Part shown: one piece after another, positions 43,452 through 53,096 of the stretch
Layout: each line of letters opens with the position of its first letter
How positions within the stretch are numbered: the stretch's first letter is position 1
Assembly: GCF_029227915.1 (NCBI RefSeq)
Contig: NC_079886.1
Span: 15,352,501-15,416,500 of the forward strand
DNA: 64,000 nucleotides
Direction of reading: 5' to 3'
Source: Hydractinia symbiolongicarpus
Lineage: Eukaryota; Cnidaria; Hydrozoa; Anthoathecata; Hydractiniidae
Translations under genes and position numbers: made by a program
The notes under the pieces: model-generated
What the model was told of the DNA's origin: nothing
Database searches by the model: none
The model's input: only the letters and a program-made list of their open reading frames with translations

Positions 43452-43724
43452 TAATAGCTGTATTCCGTCCGTCTGTTTCTGCGCGGACCCCCGCTGAGTT
43501 AGAAAATGATGTTACGGAAACACGAATATCAAATGCGATATATTTTTATCCACTTTGTTGCCACGGGTAAATATAAAGGACGGGCGAACCCGTGGATTTT
43601 TCCACGGGCTTCTATATTATAATGCCCGTATACGTCTGTCCGTCCGTCCGTCTGTCTGTCACGCAAAATGGTAGCTTAGCTGGGACGGGCTAACCCGTGG
43701 ATTTTTCCACGGGCTAACGACTAG
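43452..43724 (+). mobile_element. Two Helitron-like ends in tandem
   Basis: 43452-43610 matches 1438-1601 and ends in the hairpin CCCGTGG/CCACGGG. A second 114-bp unit starts TCTATATTATAATGCCCG (43611), has the hairpin again at 43694-43713, and ends 11 bases later in CTAG before T. TC start, hairpin and CTRR end are Helitron hallmarks. Confidence 0.6.
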
Positions 43725-43998
43725 TATTACCTAAAGCATATATGTACAATAAAATAAAGTAAGAAGTATAGTTTTTCATTTTCTTTGCTGACATTTCTTG
43801 CAAAACCATTCTTCTTTTGTATGAGATTTTAAACATTGGCGCAATCCCTTAAATAAAAAATGCTGATATTACTTTTTCATAATATAAATACAAAAACATG
43901 ACATACGTAGGTGATCTAAAATTTACCAGTGAAACCATTGTTGACATATATCAAACATTGTCATATTGAATTCTTTATAGGTTTGCCTTTTCATAGTT
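43725..43998. other. Intergenic, no gene seen
   Basis: AT-rich DNA without supported structure. Confidence 0.3.
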
Positions 43999-44650
43999 AA
44001 TTAGCAAATATTTCTTGGGTTTAAGGCAATAAATAACAAATTAAATTTTGATAAATTTTCTCCCTGATCTTTGTCAGAGCATCTTCAGATCACAAGTAAA
44101 AACGTCTTTCAACATGCATGTACAAAATGTTAAAAATTCTCTTGACAAAAATAAAATGTATAAAAATCGTTTATTAACAATAAAAGTCGTTAAAAATTAT
44201 AGTATGTTTTCCCAAATTTCAGATAATCGTCTTATTTCATCTTTTTTGTTCAATAAATCCGATTTATGTTGTTTAATTAAAGAAACAAAACACGAAATGA
44301 ACTTTGAGAAAATAGAAATTCTCTATAGGGAAAACAATTTTATTAAAAGAAAATTTAAAGAGGCATTAGCGATTAAACAACATAAATCGGATTTATTGAA
44401 CAAAAAAGATGAAATAAGACGATTATCTGAAATTTGGGAAAACATACTATAATTTTTAACGACTTTTATTGTTAATAAACGATTTTTATACATTTTATTT
44501 TTGTCAAAAGAATTTTTAACATTTTGTACATGCATGTTGAAAGACGTTTTTACTTGTGATCTGAAGATGCTCTGACAAAGATCAGGGAGAAAATTTATCA
44601 AAATTTAATTTGTTATTTATTGCCTTAAACCCAAGAAATATTTGCTAATT
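43999..44650. mobile_element. Head-to-head Penelope-like retroelement 3' ends
   Basis: Arms of about 279 bp (43999-44277 and 44372-44650) are almost perfect inverted copies around a 94-bp loop. The plus-strand frame through the loop and right arm reads MNFEKIEILYRENNFIKRKF and then LLNKKDEIRRLSEIWENIL before a stop at 44452, very like the end of the endonuclease part of Penelope-like elements. Penelope elements are known to leave inverted, truncated copies. Confidence 0.6.
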
Positions 44651-44843
44651 ATTGTCATATTGGAGTACTTGTTTGTTGTACATATGTTGCAACTCCACAT
44701 CTCTTTCAATATCTCCACTAAACAAAACTATGCTGATCGTTAAGAACTAATGAATAGTATTGATGAAATAATGACACAAAACTTACGTACTTGCATTCGT
44801 AATAATTTCCCAACAATTTTTATCGAAATAAGCTTGCAGATGA

Positions 44844-45282
44844 TTGATTCCCATCCCCAACACAGAATTTTTTTATGTCCAGCTTGTACAGAAATTCTCC
44901 GTTCAAAAATCTGATTCAGAATTTCTTCTGACTAACAAGAAAGAAACAACAAAGAATGAAAATGATTTGGTGAACGTTAAAATTTTTTCACCCGCTGATG
45001 TTGTCGATGCCGCAAAATTATTGGAATTGCCAATGAATAGAATGGTCTTAGAGAAAAAATATTAACGGAGAGATCATTAGGAGTTTATTAAACGAGATCA
45101 GTAGTCTTAGCTTTTTAACAGAAAACAACAGCACACTTACTGCATCAATTCATGCAGAACTTACAGAAATTGTAGTAGTAGTAGGGAGTGATTATAACCA
45201 GGTTTTCGCTCCTTCTACACCTTTACCCCCCAAAACACCGCTTTCACCATTTCCACCACCACCTCATCCCACAAACAAGTAA
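44844..45282 (+). pseudogene. Unknown protein with proline-rich tail, frameshifted
   Basis: A 73-codon frame to 45065 and, after a one-base shift, a second open stretch to TAA 45280-45282 that ends in PPKTPLSPFPPPPHP. It could be the outermost P2 gene or unrelated. No family is recognised. Confidence 0.35.
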
Positions 45283-45456
45283 AAACGAAATCATATGACG
45301 TCATCAACGCATACGTGAATTCATAATAATATAGAATATAAATGCCAATAACCAACACAAAATAATATTAATGATATAAACAACATATGACGTCATACAC
45401 TAAATCATACAGAATATGAGTAAAAATTATCATGAAAAAATATATATATAATAAAG

Positions 45457-45720
45457 ATGTCCATTAATGATTATCTCATAATGCCTGATCGAATAGTCCG
45501 TGCTAATTCATGGACACTAATGTTTGTACCCGATCATTTAAAGACACAGGAAATATGTACTGCCGTAGTTCGTGAACATCCCTGGACATTAATGTTAGTA
45601 CCCGATCATTTCAAGACACAGGAAATGTGTGACCGAGCAGTTCGCGAATATCCTAATATCATCGAATATGTTCCGGATCGTTTCAGAGCCATGGTTAAAA
45701 AAATAAAGCATGACGATTGA
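45457..45720 (+). CDS. DUF4116-type repeat protein, 87 aa
   Basis: Two clear copies of a unit of about 33 residues (WTLMFVPDHLKTQEICTAVV, WTLMLVPDHFKTQEMCDRAV) plus a third partial one (YVPDRFR). This unit is typical of DUF4116 proteins, best known from giant viruses. The frame is intact and starts after AATAAAG. Its function is unknown. Confidence 0.7.
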   Translation: MSINDYLIMPDRIVRANSWTLMFVPDHLKTQEICTAVVREHPWTLMLVPDHFKTQEMCDRAVREYPNIIEYVPDRFRAMVKKIKHDD

Positions 45721-45862
45721 GTATTGTGATAAATGTAGAATTATTCTCGATAAATATGACAGATGCGGGAAGTGTGGACGGAGGTTAATTATTTATGGCA
45801 AATTGCTGTGTCAGCAACACTATATCATGTGGCTCACCTACAACGGAGGAATGTCCTTGTAA
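45710..45862 (+). CDS. Small zinc-ribbon-like protein, 50 aa
   Basis: ATG 45710 overlaps the end of the DUF4116 gene in another frame. The product has CDKC (residues 6-9) and CGKC (19-22) and a later C-x3-H, so it could bind one zinc ion. It is too short for usual gene calling; the overlap and cysteine spacing are the only support. Confidence 0.5.
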   Translation: MTIEYCDKCRIILDKYDRCGKCGRRLIIYGKLLCQQHYIMWLTYNGGMSL

Positions 45863-45896
45863 AAAGCCCTAGTTGAACTCCAGTTTCCATAAATAA

Positions 45897-46514
45897 ATGT
45901 TCAAATTCGGTAATGAGAATGTTAACTCAAGAGACTTTTATGCCAAAGCGACTCCACTAAATATTGAAGATGTAAATATTGAAAATATCGTGCTAAGCGA
46001 CCCTATTCCAGCAAACAAGGGCAAAGATGAACGCTTCGTCATTGGTTATGAAAATAGTGACAACAAGCTATCAACTCTATTGATCAAAACACCCAAAAAG
46101 CTCTATTCCAATGGTGCCTCGCGTTATAATGAGGGCTGCTCTCTTACCATGTCATTCGATATATATAACCATCCCGAGTGGCTAGAGAAGTATGAGAGTA
46201 TCCTGACCAAGGTAGAGTCCTTGGAGGGTCATTGCTTCACCACCCCACCCGTGAAAAAAGGTAAATACTTCACTACTAAAGTGAAGGAGTGGGAGGGTAA
46301 AGTCAGAACCGATTTTCATTCCAAAAAAGTACCACTAAAACAAAGCTGCGAGTGCAGCGCCATAATCAAGCTATCTGGCATCTACAGGCAGGGTTCAAAT
46401 TACTACATGCAAACCTACTTGAAGGAGAGCAAGTATAAGGTTGTCGAGTTTTATGGCACCAGACATATTATCGATTCAGGTGATGACGATGAAGAACCAT
46501 TCATTGTGGTATAG
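45897..46514 (+). CDS. P2 protein of 205 aa, possible ssDNA-binding-like
   Basis: The intact frame starts at ATAAATAAATG. The middle (LLIKTPKKLYSNGASRYNEG) and end (CSAIIKLSGIYRQGSNYYMQ) recall uncharacterised proteins of large DNA viruses thought to bind single-stranded DNA. I am not certain of that link. It is one of the few unbroken P2 genes. Confidence 0.5.
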   Translation: MFKFGNENVNSRDFYAKATPLNIEDVNIENIVLSDPIPANKGKDERFVIGYENSDNKLSTLLIKTPKKLYSNGASRYNEGCSLTMSFDIYNHPEWLEKYESILTKVESLEGHCFTTPPVKKGKYFTTKVKEWEGKVRTDFHSKKVPLKQSCECSAIIKLSGIYRQGSNYYMQTYLKESKYKVVEFYGTRHIIDSGDDDEEPFIVV

Positions 46515-46528
46515 TAAAAACTCGATAG

Positions 46529-46556
46529 ATTTTGTATACAATGTTGTATACAAAAT
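46529..46556. terminator. Hairpin after the 205-aa gene
   Basis: ATTTTGTATACA and TGTATACAAAAT pair perfectly across a 4-nt loop, 14 bases after the stop and just before AATAAAC-ATG of the next gene. Confidence 0.65.
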
Positions 46557-46560
46557 AAAC

Positions 46561-46796
46561 ATGAACGAGCTTAAAAAAGAGGCAAAGAAACTAGGAAAAC
46601 GTGGATATTCAACTATGAAAAAGGGTGAAATTATAGCCGCAATTCATAAGCTAAAATATAAAGATTTGCAACACAAACACTTGGGCCTTATTGCAAGCCA
46701 TGCTCGGATATCGCGGCTATAAAAATACTCGATGAGTACATAAGAGGCCTCAAAGCGAGACAGAAACGAAATATCATCTATGACGGTGATTTATGA
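46561..46796 (+). pseudogene. Rho N-like/SAP-like small protein, frameshifted
   Basis: The start MNELKKEAKKLGKRGYSTMK and KGEIIAAIHKL fit the helix-turn-helix of Rho-N/SAP-like domains, which bind nucleic acid. After a frame change near 46700 the sequence goes on as IKILDEYIRGLKARQKRN to a stop at 46796. Confidence 0.5.
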
Positions 46797-46830
46797 TCGA
46801 TAAAGATACCGGTGAAGTGCTTGGTGTAAT

Positions 46831-46854
46831 TTAATGTTTTATACAAAACATTAA
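46831..46854. terminator. Hairpin between convergent genes
   Basis: TTAATGTTTT and AAAACATTAA pair perfectly across a 4-nt loop, between the plus-strand gene ending at 46796 and the minus-strand gene ending at 46880. Confidence 0.65.
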
Positions 46855-46879
46855 AATCATGAATACGCTGGCGGTTTGT

Positions 46880-47495
46880 CTAAGTAGCGCTTACATACTG
46901 CGCAGACTGTAAGTTTTTTAACAATTCTACTCTCGCCTCATCGCGACCTTTGGCTATTAATTGTTGCCTTTCTTGGTTATTAATCGCTTCCACGATCTTT
47001 TTTGTACGTTGTCGAATCTGCTCCTTTAACAGCATATATTTTTGCTTCTCTTGGTTTATTAGTGAAAATTCATAGTCGGATATAATTCCATTCTCAATCG
47101 CCCTTGATATCAAATCGACAATACTATTCAGCTTAGTCTCTGCAAGGAGTCTTATTGAGTCATGCTTCTAACGTTTATAGTTCAATTTCTTCCCACCTTG
47201 TTTTAAGGCAATCTGTCCTAACCCAACGGCAATGCTGATCCCTCCCATCGCGACGGCTAGAGGAACTCCGATGCCGCTGAGCATACTAGCGATACCTACG
47301 CCTGATGTGGTCCATATAATGGATCCAGGTACCATGCATCCCAAATCTCTTACTGAGTTTTTCTCGCTGCTTTACTTCATTTCTTAGATATATTTTGATC
47401 TCTTCGATTTTCTTCAATCGATAGACTTGACTTTCATCAGGCTCATGATCCGGTGCACTCGCCGGTAAACTAGGATATAGTTTCATTTCTGTCAT
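46880..47495 (-). pseudogene. Polinton membrane/coiled-coil protein, about 205 aa, broken
   Basis: The N-terminal part (from 47495) has RLKKIEEIKIYLRNEVKQRE. After a frame change near 47310 a glycine-rich hydrophobic stretch (IASMLSGIGVPLAVAMGGIS) follows, then after an in-frame TAG near 47170 a helical tail with RLLAETKLNSIVDLISRAIE and EEIR-like repeats. This order is familiar from uncharacterised Polinton-type proteins in cnidarians. It is probably a virion or membrane protein. Confidence 0.55.
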
Positions 47496-47497
47496 AT

Positions 47498-48165
47498 TTA
47501 TTCTATCAGTAGATGCATGGTAATTCCAACAAATGATACGTTGCTATCATGGTGATACTCGTCTGTCAGCATGAACTCGAAACGATCCGTGGAGCCCTTC
47601 AAAGGGAGGTAAACAGGCTTATCAAACGTCCAAGTAAGCATAGTTCCCCATCCTACCTCCTTGATGGGAAGCCTAGCCAATATCTTCGACTTTTTACCGT
47701 CCATCAGGCAGTCATTCTCATCTAGCTGAGGACAACGAGCCTCAGTCGTTGATAAACATCAGTTTTGTAGAAAAAATCGTAATCACCTTTCATGTAATAT
47801 TTTTTACTGGGATTGTAGGATAGACCTAATAGTTCTTGTAGTTGTCGATGAATCACCACTGTGTACCCTTCATTGACACGGAGCCTGCATAGTCCATTTT
47901 TTAGAACAAAAAGTTGTATCTTGCCCTGTGGCTGGGTATTGACGATGGCCGCGATATCTTCAATCTTATACAGACCGTTCATGATTTCAATGCGAAGAAT
48001 TGTCTGATCAGGCCCTACTTTGCGTATTGTAAAATCGTTGTTGCTGTAGAGATTCAGCCACGTAGGGCGTATACTGATGGATTTCAGGGCGATCCTCGTA
48101 TCTTGTCCTAGGTAGTCCTCAAATATCGTAGGTTTCTCTATATCCGTAATGTACATTTGTCGCAT
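47498..48165 (-). pseudogene. Probable minor capsid (penton-like) protein, broken
   Basis: Two frames: 48165-47722 and 47704-47498. The first has many predicted beta strands and ELLGLSYNPSKKYYMKGDYD; the second has ILARLPIKEVGWG, FDKPVYLPLKG and FEFMLTDEY, matching the second half of a beta-rich protein common in Polintons and tentatively equated with the single jelly-roll minor capsid protein. The break is near 47715. Confidence 0.45.
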
Positions 48166-48184
48166 CTTTCTTAAAGAAAGAATG
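48163..48184. promoter_or_regulatory. Symmetric bidirectional start region
   Basis: Two divergent ATGs (minus 48165-48163, plus 48182-48184) are separated by only 16 bases, which form the palindrome TCTTTCTT/AAGAAAGA around one base. Confidence 0.55.
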
Positions 48185-49111
48185 AATATCTATTCGTATA
48201 ATCCTACAGGAAGGTACAAGTCTAATAGAGGCGACTGGCCTCTCGGTATAACTAACTTGGAGCATCAAGACCTCTACGTGAGTACAACTCAACACATTTC
48301 CGTAGCCTTCCACAGTTCAGCAAATATCCTATCAAAGTTCCTGTTAAATGATCCCGTGAGTGTAAATTGGAAGGGGCAAGCCTTGAATTATTGGAACATC
48401 CAGGTTAATTTTGCTTGTCATTGCCCGACAACGGCGTTGGGGATCTCTGCCAAAACGCCATCTTCAAATTTCACGTATATTACCACATGCGTCGTATTTT
48501 AGCGAGAATGAAGGTACCCATGCCATACGAAAGAGGCTTTTCTCAGTACGATAATGCCTATTCTACCTCGGGCTATGCGCAGGTATGCCGTGAATATGGT
48601 GCTGATCCCAACGCTTTGTACAAGTTCAAAGCAGTCATGTCGTCACTCACCAACGGCCGTTGGTGGCCGCAGGTTGATGGGGATTGGGCAAAGTTTACCA
48701 TACCATCCTCCCAGGGTCTGACATCAGAGGGCCTAACCAAGCTTAGCGAAAGTATTCGCGTTTACGTGATCTTGCTACTAGGATCTCAAGCGAGTGCAAA
48801 GACATCAATCCTAGGATCTAATGCCGATAACTTCACGGCTAGACAGATCATTCGCCGTGATGTCCAGCGTATACATGCTCCCCTCCAACATGGAACTACG
48901 CATTGGAAAGATTGTGGGGTATAACAACAACGTTTTAATCGCGCCCTCTAACATAGGTGTAGGTGTAGAGCTAGACCTGAATACCAAAGCTGCATCCTTC
49001 ACCATACCTCACAGGCAACATATAAAGTCACCTGATACCAAGGAAGCTGCTGTTCACGAGGAAACTAAGGCTACCATTATCACGGTGGGATTAAGATTGC
49101 TCCTTACTTAA
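48182..49111 (+). pseudogene. Polinton structural-type protein, about 310 aa, frameshifted
   Basis: Frames follow one another: 48182-48450 (RGDWPLGITNLEHQDLYV), 48415-48860 (GVGDLCQNAIFKFHVYYHMR, WWPQVDGDWAKFTIPSSQGL, LLLGSQASAKTSILG) and 48821-49111 (SVYMLPSNMELRIGKIVGYN). The blocks are those of a large uncharacterised protein conserved in cnidarian Polintons. Position next to capsid genes suggests a virion part. Confidence 0.5.
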
Positions 49112-49170
49112 TATGGTTGAAGAGATAGATGTAATAGTTGCCTGATAAGCCACTGGTTTACCAGAATAAG

Positions 49171-50303
49171 CTACGATCTCTTCCCATCCTTACTCCTCCT
49201 GTTACCCACGTATGCAACAACTATACCCACAGCTCCCGCAATCGCTAAATAGAGCTGCTTCGCTGCGAATTCGACAACACTCGCTGCAACCCTGAAGAAG
49301 AACGACACAACAGTGCCAATAATGCCAGGTAAAGCAGCACCTGCCTTCCCTGTTAGATATTTAAGGGATTTTCCCAGTCTCTCCAGTTGTTTCCGTTTGC
49401 CTGCCCTTTGAACCTTTGCCTGCAGCACTACCTCCTCCTGCTGCTGCTGCCCCACTACCACCTGTTAGTGCTAAGACCAAGGTCGACACGAGCAAGCTAA
49501 TGGCACTCACGATGCTCGCTATAGTTATCCCTTGCTCTTTGAAGAGAATAGTCAGCTTCTCCCTTAGCGATGTGTCATCTCCAGCTATCCTTATCCCAAA
49601 TTTTTTGTTGCTCCTCGGATACACCTGGTGTAGCTTTCTTTGTCTGTAACCTCTTCAGTTTATCGCTGAGAGTCTGAAGCTTGCGGTTAAACCCCCTTCT
49701 TTCACGTTCGTCTAAGGCTTCGGTAAAGGAAGTATCCTCCATAAGGCTCTTCGTTTCATCTAGAACCTTCTCTAGTAGCGGCAGCATCTCGATGTCACCA
49801 GGGTTGTTATCGACTGTATCAATATCATTCAGGAGTTTTTGAGCCATTGCTTTGCCTTTGTTTGGTGTAACATAGTTGGTAAAACCTAAGGCCTTCAGAC
49901 ACGTAGGTCCTAAGGCCGTCTCTATAGCTGTAATAGCTCTTAACTCACCGGTCGTAGTCGTAATCACTATCTCTTTATAGTCCCGTTCACCCATCGTAAC
50001 CACCCTAAAAACAAGCTTTTTACTTTCATCGACCCTAAACTAATGATAATTTTTATCGGTTGACAGCCTTAATCCTAATTGCTCGCTAAGTTTAGCATAA
50101 AGATCGTCGACAGTTTTCTCTAAATTCTGTTCTCTAAGTCCAACATCTAATCGCCTACGCGCACATCCCTGCTGTTGTCCTGGCGCTATGCCGACATCAG
50201 GCTCTGGTCGAAGGATCTCACTCTCAGTGCTGAACTCCTCAGACTCATCTTGAATATCAGTTTCTTCTGTAAAGTCATCCTCAAATCCCGGATTAATTGG
50301 CAT
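49171..50303 (-). pseudogene. Polinton protein with glycine/alanine-rich membrane region, broken
   Basis: Frames at 50303-50040, 50003-49575, 49624-49361 and 49461-49171 follow one another. The N-terminus is acidic. The middle has a helical region (FTNYVTPNKGKAMAQKLLND). The C-terminus has GIRIAGDDTSLREK, hydrophobic segments (ASIVSAISLLVSTLVLALTG and FFFRVAASVVEFAA), a GSGAAAAGGGSAAG linker and a basic end. Such hydrophobic, Gly-rich proteins occur in Polintons as membrane or core proteins. Confidence 0.5.
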
Positions 50304-50332
50304 TTATTTCATCCACAATTGCCTACTAATAA
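50304..50332. promoter_or_regulatory. Divergent promoter of 29 bp
   Basis: The two divergent starts read AATAAATG on each strand. No gene lies upstream on the same strand, so AATAAA here cannot be the poly(A) signal of a previous gene. Confidence 0.5.
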
Positions 50333-50611
50333 ATGCACGGAACTATTTTAAATCTGCATAAAAACGATGTATGGAATGAAAGGGAAAAACAGAGGGTGAA
50401 GATAAGCCATATACCAAGCACCATAGGCCTAAATGAAGATTTGTATGTTGATCTACCAAACATGGGTCAAAACGACGTGATTTTCCCTGGCAGTTTAAAG
50501 CTCTTGTTTGACCTGGAATTGACTGATACCAACACCAAGCGTACGATCGTATCAAATATAGCCAAATCATTAAATATTGTGGATGGTAGGTTCCACAATG
50601 TAGAATATTAA
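50333..50611 (+). pseudogene. Major capsid protein, N-terminal fragment only
   Basis: The 92-aa frame has IGLNEDLYVDLPNMGQNDVI and FPGSLKLLFDLELTDTNTKR, the start of the double jelly-roll major capsid protein of Polintons. The rest (normally several hundred residues) is missing; the last dozen residues no longer fit. The start is ACTAATAAATG. Without it no capsid can form. Confidence 0.6.
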
Positions 50612-50634
50612 GACCAAATATTCAGTATCACGCG

Positions 50635-50661
50635 TTATTCTATGGTATTACCATAGAATAA
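50635..50661. terminator. 13-bp perfect palindrome between genes
   Basis: TTATTCTATGGTA and TACCATAGAATAA pair around a single T, 24 bases after the capsid fragment. The right arm contains the AATAA of the next start. Confidence 0.7.
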
Positions 50662-50663
50662 AC

Positions 50664-51061
50664 ATGGCAAGTCTCGCGATTATGGCTGGCGGCGCGTTAA
50701 TAAACGCATTGGCCTTTAGCAGATCAAACTATCCTTTCAGTAAGCTCTCAGGTCATGGTGAAGAGGAAAGGAGAAGACATGATAAAGCGGTTGAAAAATT
50801 ACAATCTGCTCAAGCCCAATGGGTAAGGGATAGACAGGCAAAAATAGATTGGTACAATAGACGGCGTGAAGAACAGCGTGCTGCTGGGCAATCTATCAAA
50901 GAATTGGATGAAGGAATGCGAGAATATTTCATCGCGACGATCGAGAAGGCACCTAAATTGTCAGACTTCTATACACCTTCGAAGCAACAACAAGACGGTG
51001 AACTGACGTTCATCGTAGGGCCTTGGCTCTGCTGGGTTTTGCGGCATACAAATACATGTAA
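50664..51061 (+). pseudogene. Polinton conserved protein, about 133 aa, frameshift near the end
   Basis: It starts MASLAIMAGGALINALAFSR and continues with a charged helix rich in E, R and K (HGEEERRRHDKAVEKLQSAQ). After a one-base shift near 51020 the last residues would be hydrophobic (LLGFAAYKYM). This protein is found next to the capsid gene in cnidarian Polintons; its function is unknown. Confidence 0.55.
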
Positions 51062-51082
51062 TCGTTTTTAGATATCTAATAA

Positions 51083-52058
51083 ATGTCAAAGCATATTGTT
51101 ACTGAGAAGGAAGCGGAAAAACTAAGTCAAATCTACTATTCTCCAGAACATCTATGGACTGGACGGAAAGCTATTAAACTACTCTCAGAGCAGAGTGGTC
51201 TTTCCAAAAAGAAAGTCATACATTGGCTTAGTCGTCAGTTGCTCCGGTTAAGGCATATCAAAGGGCCTAAGCGCATTGATTACCCGCATTTCACAATCAC
51301 AAAGCCGAATCAAATGCACCAGTTTGATATCTTGTACATGCCACATGGTAAATTGTATGTAAATACCTACAAATACATCCTCACAGGCATCGATGTAGCT
51401 TCGCGCTACAAAGTGGCTAGATCATTGAGAACCAAGAAAAGTCAGGAAGTAGCTGAGATGTTGAAGGACATTTACAAAGTGGGACCTCTCCGCTATCCGA
51501 AGACCTTCCAATGTGATAACGGTAGTGAGTTTAAATCAGACGTTACGACGAGATAAAACGCGCAACAACTAAATATAACCACAGTTTCACAGCTTTTGTC
51601 GAATCATATAATAAGGTATTAGCACAAAAACTTTTCAAGCCTCAGGACGCACAATAGCTGGCCACTGACAAAACTAGTACCACATGGGTGAAAAATCTAT
51701 ATAATATTGTGAAAACCATGAACAACACCAAGACGGCTATGATTGGCATGAAACCTTCGAAAGCGATAAAAGTCGAGGAAGTACCACTTGCGAAAAGCGA
51801 GGAATATCCCGAGGAAAAGCCTCTATTAGAAGATGGGCTGCATTTGTATCTGCTACAACCCGGGGAAAACATGGGGATCAAAAAAGACGCGCCACGAATG
51901 CCTATTGGAGCAAGAAAACGTACAGACTGGATCGTATCGTAACTGGTACCCGTCTCCTATACTATCTTGATGGAGGTCCCAATCGAAGTTGTGTGGCGGA
52001 AGAATTGCTACTGGTGCCCGAGGATGTTGAAATACCTCCGGAGCATGTGAAAGAATAG
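51083..52058 (+). pseudogene. P2 retroviral-type integrase (rve), broken
   Basis: An N-terminal helical part (WTGRKAIKLLSEQSGLSKKK) precedes the core: D in QFDILYMPHG, D in FQCDNGSEFKSDV (51510-51545), and E in FVESYNKVLAQ (about 51598) after a frame change near 51553. A TAG interrupts it near 51655, and the C-terminal domain (MNNTKTAMIGMKP, LLEDGLHLYLLQPGE, EELLLVPED) follows with another shift near 51930. Polinton integrase inserts the element with 5-6 bp duplications. Confidence 0.75.
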
Positions 52059-52072
52059 TAAATTTCTCGATT

Positions 52073-52097
52073 TTTTGTGTGTTATGAACACACAAAA
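52073..52097. terminator. Perfect hairpin between convergent integrase and BRO genes
   Basis: TTTTGTGTGTT and AACACACAAAA pair across a 3-nt loop, 15 bases after the integrase stop and 11 bases beyond the BRO-like stop, so one hairpin may serve both genes. Confidence 0.7.
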
Positions 52098-52107
52098 CCA
52101 CGCGTCT

Positions 52108-52899
52108 CTAATCTTCTAATGCCGGATCACCAAGGTCACAGAGATCGTCGCGAGTAAGACCAATTAGCTTGAAGTAACATATGTATCGCTCCATATGTCC
52201 TTCTTCCTCGAATCTATTAAAAGCATGCATCCTATTGGCGTTATCTATAACGACGATTTCTTCAGACTCAGGATATTGAAGCCTGATCCACCTCCTTTTC
52301 TTAAAAATACAACGTCTTTGTACGCGGGCGCAGTAATATGGAAGATGATGGTACTTATCGTTTTTGGGTGTTGTATGTTTACGAAAAATCATGATTACAT
52401 TATCCTTGCCCGCATCATTGGCATGTGTTACGTATCTCTGACGAAGTCCCGCAATTTCCAATGTTCGTAGATCGAGCTGTTTCTCTCTTTCCTGAAGATC
52501 ATCCTCAAGGTTTGCGATAGTTACGTCCCTTTCCTGAAGATCATCGCTGAGTATTGCCAGGGCTTGACGATGTTTTTTGATTTCATTTTGTAATTTTTCC
52601 ACACCTCTTTTAGTTAACCATTTCATGACCTCAATAGCCCTTGGTTTTCGAGATCTATGTACAATCTCTAATGCACCATCCAATGTCATGAAAGCATCGT
52701 CTCCGGTTACTTCCTTGGACAGTGCGTCTAACGCACCATCTGTTATCTCATGACGAGGCGTGGTTTTTACATCTCTGTACGTCGCCTTTATATCAACAAT
52801 ACCCAGAAATCTTCCCAGATCAGCACGTTTAAACATTGGTTGACCCTGATTGTTTAATAATATCTCAATTGTAGGCAATGTGTTTAAGGTAAGTGACAT
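52108..52899 (-). CDS. BRO/MSV199-like protein of P2, 263 aa, intact
   Basis: N-terminal DNA-binding-type block (MFKRADLGRFLGIVDIKATY), then SRKPRAIEVMKWLTKRGVEK as in Bro-N domains, a coiled coil (about residues 105-155), the linker LRQRYVTHA, and a C-terminal domain with YYCARVQRRCIFKKRRWIR and MHAFNRFEEEGHMERY. P1 gene 10328-11142 has the same architecture. BRO proteins bind DNA and modulate host or viral transcription in insect viruses; here that role is inferred. This is one of the best-preserved P2 genes. Confidence 0.75.
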   Translation of the reverse strand: MSLTLNTLPTIEILLNNQGQPMFKRADLGRFLGIVDIKATYRDVKTTPRHEITDGALDALSKEVTGDDAFMTLDGALEIVHRSRKPRAIEVMKWLTKRGVEKLQNEIKKHRQALAILSDDLQERDVTIANLEDDLQEREKQLDLRTLEIAGLRQRYVTHANDAGKDNVIMIFRKHTTPKNDKYHHLPYYCARVQRRCIFKKRRWIRLQYPESEEIVVIDNANRMHAFNRFEEEGHMERYICYFKLIGLTRDDLCDLGDPALED

Positions 52900-52905
52900 T
52901 ATATT

Positions 52906-53094
52906 TTACATAATTGTTCCAACCAGGGTCGCAATGAGTATGACGTTTAAGAAAAAATACTTGGTATTCGTTTCCCTTTCTAATACATCCCTTAGATCCT
53001 CCTGAAGGGCCTCCAGACTCCGCTCTAGATAGGGTATTCTGTCCATCTCTTCGTGGCAGGCTTTCAACTGTTTTTTTATCAATTCATATGACAT
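52906..53094 (-). CDS. P2 tail-anchored small protein, 62 aa
   Basis: From ATG at 53094 (AATAAATATG) the protein has a heptad-like helix (ELIKKQLKACHEEMDRIPYL) and ends with a membrane helix YFFLNVILIATLVGTIM. A longer frame extends upstream into the ATPase gene, but the ATG with the usual leader favours this start. Confidence 0.55.
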   Translation of the reverse strand: MSYELIKKQLKACHEEMDRIPYLERSLEALQEDLRDVLERETNTKYFFLNVILIATLVGTIM

Positions 53095-53096
53095 AT

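Noticed and set aside
44323-44601. Separate minus-strand gene similar to the plus-strand frame at 44048
   Set aside because: The two proteins are alike only because the DNA is an inverted repeat.
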